This document shows positions 6,913 through 14,787 of a stretch of 20,565 bases of DNA, piece by piece. Source of the stretch: an uncultured Prevotellaceae bacterium (GTDB taxonomy: Bacteria > Bacteroidota > Bacteroidia > Bacteroidales > Bacteroidaceae). The stretch's first letter is position 1; each line of letters starts with the position of its first letter. The position numbers were made by a program, and so were the translations under genes. Location: assembly GCA_937898415.1 (NCBI GenBank), contig CALDLA010000159.1, forward strand, positions 1 through 20,565, in the 5' to 3' direction. The notes under the pieces were generated by a model. That model made no database searches, was not told the DNA's origin, and was given only the letters and a program-made list of their open reading frames with translations.

Positions 6913-8576
6913 AAAGACTCTATACAATGATGAGTATGCTGCTGGTAGCAGCAGTAGTAACGGCTCAGCCCGGCTGGGTCAAGAAGGCCACAAAGTCAGT
7001 ATTCACCGTGAAGACCTTTGCTGCCGACGGGTCGCTCATCGGCAGTACCTGCGGATTCTTCACAGGCGAACAGGGCGAGGGCGTCAGCAGCTTCAGTCCC
7101 TTCAAGGGAGCCTACTCGGCAGTAGTCATCGACGCCCAGGGCAAGGAGATGCCCGTGGAGTGCATGCTTGGAGCCAACGACACCTACGATGTAGCCAAGT
7201 TCCGCGTAGCTGCCAAGAAGACCACTCCGCTGACCATCGCTGCCGCCAATGCTACGGAGGACACGCAGGTGTGGCTGCTGCCTTACCGCGAGACGAAGGA
7301 CGTGAAAGAGGGGACGGTACGCAAAGCCGAGAAATTCGGTGCCAACTACGCCTACTACACCGTTGCCCTGAGCATGCCCGAGGGCACCACGAGTTGTCCG
7401 CTCATCAATGCCGAGGGAATGGCCATCGGACTGATGCAGCAGCCCTACAAGCAGGGCGACACACTGAGCTATGCCGTCAGCGCCCGTTATGCCGACTCGC
7501 TGGCCATCAGCGGTCTGAGCATCAACGATGCCACGCTGCGCAGCACGCACATCAAGAAAGACCTGCCCCGCGAACTGGAACAGGCCGTACTGATGCTCTA
7601 CATGGCACAGACGTCGCTCGACTCAGCAGCTTACGCCCAGCTTGTCAACGACTTCATCCTACGTTTCCCTGATGCACCTGACGGTTATACCTACCGTGCC
7701 GAAGCCGAGGTCATCGGTCAGGACTTCAACGCTGCCGCCCGCGACATGGAGAAAGCCATCAGCGTGGCCAGCAAGAAAGACGAAATCCACTACTCCTATT
7801 CCAAACTCATCTTCCATAAGGAGGTCTATATGAGTGACATGCCCTATGAAGCCTGGTCGCTGGACAAGGCATTGGAGGAGGCCAAGGAGGCTGAACGGCT
7901 GCAGCCGCTGGCCATCTACCGCCATCAGCAGGCCGCCGTCCTCTTCGCCCAGAAGAAGTACAGCGAGGCTTACGATGTCTATGCCTCACTCTTCAACAGC
8001 GAGTTACGCTCTGCAGAACTCTTCTACGAGGCTTCGCGTTGTAAGACGGCACTCAATGATACCATCGGACAGATTGCCCTTCTTGACAGTTGCGTGGCCA
8101 CGTTCAGCCAACCCTATCTCAAAGAGGCTGCACCCTACATCCTTTCACGTGCCCAGGCTCTGATTGATGCCTCACAATACCGCAAGGCCGTGAACGACCT
8201 GAATGAATACGAGAAGCTGATGCAGGCCTCAGTCAATGCCAACTTCTACTACCTGCGCTTCCAGGCTGAAATCGGCGGCCGTCTCTATCAGCAGGCTCTG
8301 AACGACATTAACCAGGCTATCCAGAAGGCACCACGCAGCGACCTCTACTTAGCCGAGAAGGCGTCTCTGCTGCTACGGGTGGGAATGACGGACGAGGCCA
8401 TCGACACAGCCCGCGAATGTATCGACATCGCCCCTGAGCATAGCGACGGCTACCTGTTCCTCGGCGTCGCCCTGTGCATCAAGGGCCAGAAGGAGGAAGG
8501 ACTGAAGAACCTGCAAAAAGCCCGCGAGTTGGGTGACCCGCAGGCTGATGATCTGATAGAGAAATACGCCAAATAA
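6909..8576 (+). CDS. Secreted protein with degenerate trypsin-like domain and TPR-like repeats
   Basis: The 555-residue product starts with a signal peptide (MKRLYTMMSMLLVAAVVTAQ). Residues 22-200 resemble the double beta-barrel of DegP-like serine proteases, but the triad looks broken. The His position (GVSSFSPFKGA, 58-68) has Ser, Asp94 may remain (DTYDVAKFRV), and the GNSGGPL motif reads GTTSCPL (159-165). Residues from about 220 to the end are helical and fit TPR-type repeats, for example LYLAEKASLLLRVGMTDEAI and GYLFLGVALCIKGQKEEGLK. It is likely a periplasmic scaffold rather than a protease. The start overlaps the recN stop, so it is cotranscribed with recN, although no functional tie to DNA repair is evident. 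It ends 16 bases from the convergent dnaB, with no clear terminator between. Confidence 0.8.
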   Translation: MKRLYTMMSMLLVAAVVTAQPGWVKKATKSVFTVKTFAADGSLIGSTCGFFTGEQGEGVSSFSPFKGAYSAVVIDAQGKEMPVECMLGANDTYDVAKFRVAAKKTTPLTIAAANATEDTQVWLLPYRETKDVKEGTVRKAEKFGANYAYYTVALSMPEGTTSCPLINAEGMAIGLMQQPYKQGDTLSYAVSARYADSLAISGLSINDATLRSTHIKKDLPRELEQAVLMLYMAQTSLDSAAYAQLVNDFILRFPDAPDGYTYRAEAEVIGQDFNAAARDMEKAISVASKKDEIHYSYSKLIFHKEVYMSDMPYEAWSLDKALEEAKEAERLQPLAIYRHQQAAVLFAQKKYSEAYDVYASLFNSELRSAELFYEASRCKTALNDTIGQIALLDSCVATFSQPYLKEAAPYILSRAQALIDASQYRKAVNDLNEYEKLMQASVNANFYYLRFQAEIGGRLYQQALNDINQAIQKAPRSDLYLAEKASLLLRVGMTDEAIDTARECIDIAPEHSDGYLFLGVALCIKGQKEEGLKNLQKARELGDPQADDLIEKYAK

Positions 8577-8592
8577 CGAGGAGAGAGCCGCC

Positions 8593-10158
8593 TCAGAAGG
8601 GCATCCCCGGCCCGGCATCGGGCAGCGGACTGCCACCAAAGGGGTCACCCTGGTCAGGCATAGGCATGAAGCCAGCCCCCTGGGACTCACCGTTAATCTT
8701 AGACCCCACAATCTCACCACCTCCCGAAGTCCGATGACTACCCAGTCTCGTGTCTTCGGGATTTTCAAATCTCGTATATTCACCACGGAACGTCAGCAGC
8801 ACGTCGCCCGTAGCACCCTTACGGTGCTTGGCAATGATAATCTGAGCCATACCGTGCAGGTCGCGGCCGTTATCATCCTGATAAATATGGTAGTACTCTG
8901 GACGATGCACGAAGAGCACCATATCGGCATCCTGCTCAATGGCACCCGACTCACGCAGGTCTGACAGCTGCGGGCGCTTACCCTCCAAGCCCTCACGGCT
9001 CTCCACACCACGATTCAGCTGCGAGAGGGCCAGGATGGGAATATCCAGTTCCTTGGCCAGTCCCTTCAGTGAACGGCTGATGGTCGACACTTCTTCCTGA
9101 CGGCTGGAGAAACGCATGCCGTTGGCGTTCATCAGCTGCAGATAGTCAATCATTATCAGCTTCACACCATGCTCACGCACCAGTCGGCGAGCCTTGGTGC
9201 GCAGTTCAAAGACTGACAGACCCGGCGTGTCGTCCACAAAGAGCGGCGACCCATACAGGCCATTGATGCGCTTGTCCAGACGGTCCCACTCATCGGGCGT
9301 CAACTGACCACTCTGCAGGTGTGAGCCCTGTATCTCGCAGACATTCGATATCAATCGGTCTACCAGCTGCACGTTCGACATTTCCAGGGAGAAGAAGGCA
9401 ACGGGCTGCTTGTAGTCGGCCGCAATATTCTTGGCCAGCGACAGGGCGAACGAGGTCTTACCCATGGCCGGACGTCCGGCAATGATGACCAGGTCCGAGG
9501 ATTGCCAGCCACTGGTGTACTCGTCAAGTTTATGATAGCCCGTAGGCACACCCGTCAGGCCGTCGGTATTGGCGGCAGCCTTCGAGATGATGTCCAGCGC
9601 ATTCTTGATGACGGGGTCCACCTGCGTGTAGTCCTTCTTCATGTTCTTCTGCGACAGCTCGAAGAGCGCACCCTCGGCATGCTGCATCAGGTCGTCCACG
9701 TCGATGGTCTCGTCAAAAGCCTTGGTCTCCACATCGCTGGCAAACGATATCAGCTGGCGAGCCAGGAACTTCTGGGCAATGATATTGGCGTGATACTCGA
9801 TGTTGGCCGATGACGCCACACGTCCTGAAAGTTCGGCTATGTACACAGGACCGCCCACATCCTCCAAGTCGCCCGACTTCGACAGCTGGTCTGTCACGGT
9901 GACGATGTCCACGGGCTTCTCCTTCATCGACAGCTCACGTATCGCAGCATAGATCTTCTGGTTACGCGGCTCATAGAAGCTCTCCGGATGCAGGATTTCA
10001 CACACGACGCTGTAGGCGTCCTTGTCAATCATCAGCGCGCCCAGCACCGTCTTCTCCACATCCAGTGCCTGCGGTTGCAGGTGTCCGTACGTATTATCCA
10101 CCGGCTGCGGCGTCCGCTGCCGGCGACGATTACTATTGTTATTGTTGCTTTCTGGCAT
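8593..10158 (-). CDS. dnaB: Replicative DNA helicase DnaB
   Basis: The 521-residue product has the DnaB layout: an Asn/Arg-rich N-terminal tail (1-25), the N-terminal helical domain (30-170, LQPQALDVEKTVLGALMID), a linker, and a RecA-like C-terminal ATPase. Visible motifs are Walker A GRPAMGKTS (228-236), FFSLEMS (255-261), Walker B LIMIDYLQLM (334-343), the LSQLNRGVESR region (378-388) and the arginine-finger region AKHRKGATGDVLLTFRGEYT (443-462). It unwinds DNA at the replication fork as a hexamer. There is no intein, unlike some DnaB genes. The last 50 residues are a Gly/Pro-rich tail ending DAGPGMPF. The start lies 19 bases after the DUF4421 stop with no -7 box between, so it is probably read from an upstream promoter. 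Confidence 0.96.
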   Translation of the reverse strand: MPESNNNNSNRRRQRTPQPVDNTYGHLQPQALDVEKTVLGALMIDKDAYSVVCEILHPESFYEPRNQKIYAAIRELSMKEKPVDIVTVTDQLSKSGDLEDVGGPVYIAELSGRVASSANIEYHANIIAQKFLARQLISFASDVETKAFDETIDVDDLMQHAEGALFELSQKNMKKDYTQVDPVIKNALDIISKAAANTDGLTGVPTGYHKLDEYTSGWQSSDLVIIAGRPAMGKTSFALSLAKNIAADYKQPVAFFSLEMSNVQLVDRLISNVCEIQGSHLQSGQLTPDEWDRLDKRINGLYGSPLFVDDTPGLSVFELRTKARRLVREHGVKLIMIDYLQLMNANGMRFSSRQEEVSTISRSLKGLAKELDIPILALSQLNRGVESREGLEGKRPQLSDLRESGAIEQDADMVLFVHRPEYYHIYQDDNGRDLHGMAQIIIAKHRKGATGDVLLTFRGEYTRFENPEDTRLGSHRTSGGGEIVGSKINGESQGAGFMPMPDQGDPFGGSPLPDAGPGMPF

Positions 10159-10177
10159 ACAGGTTATAAATCATTGT

Positions 10178-11212
10178 CTAAAGCCGTACGCCGAAGAAGG
10201 CACGGGTAAGCCATTTGTTCTGGTTAATCTTAATGTCGCCGTTATCGTAGATGGAGTTGCTCATGATGATGGAGGCACCGACATTGTAGCGGGGCGTGAA
10301 GTGATAGACAATGGCGGCACGCTCGTTGAAGATCATATTGAAGCACAGGCGGTGGTCCTTCAGCTCATGACCATTCACCGTCAGTCGGTTATGCTTGTAC
10401 AGCACGGCAGAAGGCATGGCCGAGAGATGGAGCAGCCATTGCGAACGGCTTCCGAGCACGAGGTTGTAGCCATAGCCACCGCCGAGGGCGACATTGGCGA
10501 ACGTGAGGTGAACCTCAGGGGCCATCGGACTGCGCGCCTTCAGCTCGTCGGTGGTGCGGATACTTCCCGACTGGAAACTGAGGCCCGCCAGCCAGGAACC
10601 GGCTGAACGCAGCTGGTAGTAGTTCTGGAAGAGGGCTGCCGGAAAGGAGAAACGCTTGTCGTTGAAGACGTAATAGGCAGAGATGTTGAACTCATTCATG
10701 CGCAGGCCGTCCTCATCGAGATGGTCGATATCGCGAAGCTTGATGTCGCCAGACAGCGACGTGGCACGCAAGTAGCTGATGTCAAAGCTGATTTTCTGCC
10801 CGTGGTACTCGAAGTTGAATTCGTAGTCGTTGTAGTCGCCACCTATCTTGGCGGGGTTGAGCGACAATGTGGCGGCAATGTCGCAGTAGTTCACCTCCAG
10901 TCCCACGGTGTAGTTGGTCTTGGTGTGAAGGTCGTACCTCGAGTAGACATCGTTCACCGTACCCTTGGCGTGGATGTAGTTACCGGTCTGGTTGCCCAAG
11001 AGTCTGAAGAGCCACTTCTCCTTGGGGCGGGCCACGTAGCTGGTGTCGTACTTCGTATTGAAGTACTTGGTGCTAAGCTTCTTGTTGATGCGTTTTCCCA
11101 ATCTCTGCTTGGCCTTTGCTATCGTATCGTTCCTCGTGCTGTCGCTATATTCGGAGGCACTTGCCGTGCCACACATCAACGCGACAACCATCATCGTAAT
11201 TATCCTTTTCAT
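10178..11212 (-). CDS. DUF4421 family outer-membrane/periplasmic beta-barrel protein
   Basis: From the ATG at 11212 the product is 344 residues with a clean signal peptide (MKRIITMMVVALMCGTASA). The rest is aromatic-rich, alternating beta-strand sequence typical of an outer-membrane barrel. Features recalled for DUF4421 (PF14391) are the early YDTSYVARPKEKW, the NYTVGLEVNYCDIAATLSLNPAK segment, and the closing FFGVRL with a hydrophobic C-terminal end. Function is unknown. A nine-residue longer reading starts with GTG at 11239, but it would place charged residues before the signal peptide, so 11212 is preferred. It lies 48 bases after the DUF3943 gene and 19 bases before dnaB, in one apparent transcription unit. 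Confidence 0.75.
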   Translation of the reverse strand: MKRIITMMVVALMCGTASASEYSDSTRNDTIAKAKQRLGKRINKKLSTKYFNTKYDTSYVARPKEKWLFRLLGNQTGNYIHAKGTVNDVYSRYDLHTKTNYTVGLEVNYCDIAATLSLNPAKIGGDYNDYEFNFEYHGQKISFDISYLRATSLSGDIKLRDIDHLDEDGLRMNEFNISAYYVFNDKRFSFPAALFQNYYQLRSAGSWLAGLSFQSGSIRTTDELKARSPMAPEVHLTFANVALGGGYGYNLVLGSRSQWLLHLSAMPSAVLYKHNRLTVNGHELKDHRLCFNMIFNERAAIVYHFTPRYNVGASIIMSNSIYDNGDIKINQNKWLTRAFFGVRL

Positions 11213-11260
11213 TGCGGTAGCTAATTGTTCACACTTCACTATTCATGGGGCCACAGGACA

Positions 11261-13639
11261 CTACAGCCTACAGGTCAGTCCTATCTTGGTCTCAAACGTA
11301 TTGGCATGTACCGAACCCCTCTCCTGTAGGGTCAGCGTGCTGTCGTAGTAGTATCTGTAGAACGTGCGACGTGAGTAGTAAGCTCCTGAAAGGGTGATAG
11401 ACCACGGTCCCTTGAGGTGCATCTCTATGACGGGATTGATGACCAGCAGGGCAGCATTGCCGCGGTCGCCCTGAACGTTCAGGTAGTGTAAGTCCTTCTC
11501 GCCGCTGACGTATGCATCCAAGTCTTTGTCTTCGTAGCCTTTCCAAGTGTAGAGACGGAAGAATTTGGCGTTGAGCACCAAGCGACCGTACTTGCCGAAC
11601 TCGAGCTGCGTCTTCGACTTGACGCTGAAGCCGCTACCCATATTGTAGTCGCGCTCGATGACGTTGAAGTAGTCACTCTTGGTACCGCCGAGCAGGATGC
11701 CGCTGACGAAAAAGCGCTGTTCACACTTGGACAGGACACCCTTCGAGGGCAGCGAGACGATGAAGCCTGGGCCGAAGCCTGCAGCCTCGCTGATGCGGTA
11801 GGGTGTCAGCTCTGAGCCGTCCTCAATGGGTTCGGCATCGTAGTAGTTGAAGTGCTGATAGATACCAAACTCGCCTGCCATGTCCTTATCGTCGAGGACG
11901 GGAGTACTCCACAGTCGGCCCACGATATTCAGGGTGTTGATAAATGGCTGCCCGCCACCGAAGGCCATGTTCGACTCAATGTCGAAGAAATCGTAAGGCG
12001 TAGTGTGCTTATCGCCGTCAACAGGCGTTCCGTACATCAGCGTGAGGTTGATGTAGGGGGCATGGACGCCGCGGAACAGGGCACCGTCGTCGGCCAGATA
12101 GCGCCAGCCGAGCGATACTGACACATCGACGGGATTCTCGTCGTAGTTGTGATAGCGGTAGTGGTTGCTACGGATGCGCCATGCGTCGCCGCTGAAGATG
12201 CGGTGCAGTCCCTGGATGGGGTTGACGATGGCGGCACCAGCCTCACGCAGGAAGCGGCGGAAGCCGTGGGTGCGGTCGTCGAGCAATGTCAAGCTCAGGC
12301 GGTGTGTCATCTCGCCGATAGCCATACCGCCACAAGTGGTGGCGATGATGTCGTTGATGGCGGGTGGCTCCGTCTCGCCTAAGAACTCCCACATGGCGGA
12401 ACCAAGCAGGGAGTAGGGTGCCGACTCCCAGAACGTCAGGCCGTTGGTACGGGCGGCATTGAAATAGAGGTTGCCGTGATAGGGATGGGCAAACAGGTTG
12501 GTGATGAAGAAGTCGTTATCCCACACCATGCCGTCGGTGAAGTTGCGCTTCAGCGTGCGCAGCGTGGTTTGCGCGAAGTCGGAATTCAGGGCGTAGCGGT
12601 CGAACAACTGTACGCCTACGTTGATTCCCGTCACCTCAGCCAAAGCCTGCCACGGGCGTTTCTTTACGGGCAGCGCCATAGTAGAGTCGCTGGCCACAAA
12701 CGAATGACGCTTCTCGTCCCAGGCGCGTTTCCATGTGTCGTGCTGATTGCGCGGCTGACGGTAGGTCAGTCCCAGTTCAAACAGCGGACGGTGGCGGTAG
12801 ATCTCGTTACGGTCGTAGTAGCGCGTCACTCCCCAGCCCACTGTGGCAAAGGCTCCGTACTTCTGACTGAACTGGTAGTCGGCATTGATACGTGCCTGCA
12901 GGGAGTACAGTCGTTCGGGCTTTGAGCTGTTTTCCTTTGAGAACGTCTCTACGTGGTAGTAGCCCAGGTCACCGCTCAGGCTCCATTTCGGCGACAGCTG
13001 CTTATAGAGACCCGTACGATAGAACAAGGCTCCCGAGAACTTGGAGTCGAGTCCCATGAAATGAGTTCCCACACCCAAGGTGCTATAGGTGTACTTGTTG
13101 CGGTAGCGCACGGCAAGATTCGCTTTTGTCGATGTGCCGCCGTACAGCATCACGTCAAGGACGGTCATGGGGTTGACGTTCACCAGTCCTATCTTGTGAC
13201 CGATGCTGTCAGACGACAGGTTGACGATTCCCACTTGCCAGCCCTTCGGACGCTTGCGGGCAATGTTGAACACGCCAATCTGTGCGCCGTTCAGGGAGTC
13301 GGCAAAGTTGATGGCTCCCAACTGCCAGCCGCCCATCTTCGATTCCGATACGTTCAAGATGGCCGACAGCTGTAGGCCGCGATTCATGCCGTTTGTGATG
13401 TTGTTGATGCCACTCAGCTGCAGGCCGTTGAACTCCTGTGCAGACACATTCGATATACCCGACAGTTGCACCCCGTGACCACCTTCGGCAGCCACCGATG
13501 AAATGACGCCCACCTGTGCGCTCTTCACCGTGTCCTGCACGCTGACGACGCCCACGGGAAACTTCTGGGCCCATACATTGTTACTCAGAAAGGCCATCGA
13601 CGCGAGGATGGCCAAACACATATTTCTTCTCATATTCAT
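11261..13639 (-). CDS. Outer-membrane protein: N-terminal surface-type repeats fused to DUF3943 region
   Basis: From the ATG at 13639 the product is 792 residues. A signal peptide (MNMRRNMCLAILASMAFLSNNVWA) is followed by about eight short repeats of 14-16 residues at residues 40-157, each of the form GxQLSGIxNV or GWQLGAINF, resembling LA_2272-type surface repeats. A beta-rich region then leads to a conserved block, about residues 370-450, matching DUF3943 (PF13084): WDNDFFITNLFAHPYHGNLY, then AINDIIATTCGGMAIGEMTH. The C-terminal 300 residues are aromatic beta-strand sequence ending TKIGLTCRL, as in an outer-membrane barrel. Function is unknown. A three-residue longer reading starts with GTG inside a tandem repeat at 13648 and is not favoured; 13633 is another possible ATG. 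Confidence 0.75.
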   Translation of the reverse strand: MNMRRNMCLAILASMAFLSNNVWAQKFPVGVVSVQDTVKSAQVGVISSVAAEGGHGVQLSGISNVSAQEFNGLQLSGINNITNGMNRGLQLSAILNVSESKMGGWQLGAINFADSLNGAQIGVFNIARKRPKGWQVGIVNLSSDSIGHKIGLVNVNPMTVLDVMLYGGTSTKANLAVRYRNKYTYSTLGVGTHFMGLDSKFSGALFYRTGLYKQLSPKWSLSGDLGYYHVETFSKENSSKPERLYSLQARINADYQFSQKYGAFATVGWGVTRYYDRNEIYRHRPLFELGLTYRQPRNQHDTWKRAWDEKRHSFVASDSTMALPVKKRPWQALAEVTGINVGVQLFDRYALNSDFAQTTLRTLKRNFTDGMVWDNDFFITNLFAHPYHGNLYFNAARTNGLTFWESAPYSLLGSAMWEFLGETEPPAINDIIATTCGGMAIGEMTHRLSLTLLDDRTHGFRRFLREAGAAIVNPIQGLHRIFSGDAWRIRSNHYRYHNYDENPVDVSVSLGWRYLADDGALFRGVHAPYINLTLMYGTPVDGDKHTTPYDFFDIESNMAFGGGQPFINTLNIVGRLWSTPVLDDKDMAGEFGIYQHFNYYDAEPIEDGSELTPYRISEAAGFGPGFIVSLPSKGVLSKCEQRFFVSGILLGGTKSDYFNVIERDYNMGSGFSVKSKTQLEFGKYGRLVLNAKFFRLYTWKGYEDKDLDAYVSGEKDLHYLNVQGDRGNAALLVINPVIEMHLKGPWSITLSGAYYSRRTFYRYYYDSTLTLQERGSVHANTFETKIGLTCRL

Positions 13640-13643
13640 ACTT

Positions 13644-13691
13644 TTCACTCATCACTTTTCACTTTTCACTCTTCACTCTTCACTTTTCACT
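13644..13691. repeat. Tandem TTCACTY heptamers between pfkA and the DUF3943 gene
   Basis: Six consecutive heptamers (TTCACTC or TTCACTT, one starting with A) plus a partial seventh fill most of the 62-base gap. On the transcribed strand they read as RAGTGAA. They lie directly upstream of the start codon at 13639. No -7 box is seen in the gap. Confidence 0.85.
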
Positions 13692-13701
13692 AGCGAAGCG
13701 C

Positions 13702-14679
13702 TTAAATGCTTAGTTCGTCGAGTACGGTGATGAGTCGCTTGTCGAAACGCTTGTCGGTGCGGATGCACTCCGAGAAGGGCACGTACACCACGTCGTTGTT
13801 GCGCACGCCCACCATGACGTTGCGCTGACCCTGCAGAATGGCCTGAATGGCGCCGACACCGGTAATCGATGCCAGGATGCGGTCGCGGGCCGAGGGCGTA
13901 CCGCCGCGCTGCAGGTGCCCCAGGATGGAGACACGCACGTCGAAGCCGGGGAACTCATGCTTCACACGGTCGGCATAGAACAGGGCACCACACTTGGGAC
14001 TCTCCGACACGATGACGATGCACGACTTCTTTGACTTGCGGATGCCGCGGCCCATGAAGGCGGCCAGCTGGTCAACGTCCGTGGTCTCCTCGGGCACGAT
14101 GGCAGCCTCGGCACCGCAGGCGATGGCGCAGTTCTGAGCCAGGAAGCCGGCGTCGCGGCCCATCACCTCGATAAAGAAGATGCGCTCGTGCGAGTTAGCC
14201 GTGTCGCGGATGCGGTCCACGCACTCCATGATGGTGTTCATCGTCGTGTCGTAGCCGATGGTGGAGTCCGTGCCGTACAGGTCGTTGTCGATGGTGCCGG
14301 GCAGTCCGATGACGGGGAAGTCATACTCCACGCCGAAGTTCCAGGCGCCGGTCAGCGAACCGTTACCGCCGATGACGACGAGGGCGTCAATCTCCTCCTT
14401 CTGACACGTCTCGTAGGCCTTCTGCCGACCCTCGGGCGTCATAAAGTCCTTCGAGCGGGCAGTCTTCAGAATGGTGCCGCCACGGGTGATGATGCCCGAT
14501 ACGTTTTCCGTCGTAAACTCCTTGACCTCATCGTTGATCAGTCCTTCGTAACCACGGTAGATACCTTTGATTTTAAACTGGTTGTAGATACCTGCGCGAG
14601 TCACCGCACGGATGGCTGCATTCATGCCGGGAGCATCGCCGCCCGACGTCAGGATACCAATAGTCTTAATCTTTGCCAT
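13702..14679 (-). CDS. pfkA: 6-phosphofructokinase (ATP-type PfkA)
   Basis: The 325-residue product is a standard-length PfkA, which phosphorylates fructose 6-phosphate to the 1,6-bisphosphate in glycolysis. Motifs: GILTSGGDAPGMNAAIRA (8-25), Arg75 in LKTARSKDF (E. coli Arg72), PGTIDNDLYGTD with the catalytic Asp131 (E. coli Asp127), EVMGRDAGFLA (171-181), and the substrate-site VSILGHLQRGG. The nucleotide loop reads GGNGSLTG (104-111). The Gly at 107 marks the ATP rather than the pyrophosphate class, but Asn106 replaces the Mg-binding Asp103 of the E. coli enzyme. It has its own -7 promoter box. The downstream gene follows after 62 bases without a visible terminator. Confidence 0.94.
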   Translation of the reverse strand: MAKIKTIGILTSGGDAPGMNAAIRAVTRAGIYNQFKIKGIYRGYEGLINDEVKEFTTENVSGIITRGGTILKTARSKDFMTPEGRQKAYETCQKEEIDALVVIGGNGSLTGAWNFGVEYDFPVIGLPGTIDNDLYGTDSTIGYDTTMNTIMECVDRIRDTANSHERIFFIEVMGRDAGFLAQNCAIACGAEAAIVPEETTDVDQLAAFMGRGIRKSKKSCIVIVSESPKCGALFYADRVKHEFPGFDVRVSILGHLQRGGTPSARDRILASITGVGAIQAILQGQRNVMVGVRNNDVVYVPFSECIRTDKRFDKRLITVLDELSI

Positions 14680-14714
14680 AGTTTCAATTCTTTAATGATA
14701 TTTCAATATTTCTG

Positions 14715-14722
14715 CAAAGATA
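14715..14722 (-). promoter_or_regulatory. Promoter -7 box for pfkA
   Basis: TATCTTTG plus C (minus strand, 14722 to 14715) matches the Bacteroidetes -7 consensus and lies 35 bases upstream of the pfkA ATG. No convincing -33 TTTG is visible at the usual spacing. The rest of the 108-base gap to the TolC-like gene shows no strong terminator. Confidence 0.6.
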
Positions 14723-14787
14723 GGAAAAAACCCCCATTTCCTGATGTTCTATTCTTCCAAAAACGCAATCTTTTACATTGTTTAACA

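Noticed and set aside
6996..7550. 184-codon minus-strand open frame opposite the TPR-like protein gene
   Set aside because: Shadow frame; the plus-strand product has a signal peptide and recognisable domains.
11213..11239. GTG start for the DUF4421 protein
   Set aside because: It adds nine residues ahead of an already complete signal peptide that begins with ATG at 11212.
13640..13648. GTG start for the DUF3943 protein
   Set aside because: The GTG lies in the heptamer repeat; ATG codons at 13639 and 13633 give normal signal peptides.
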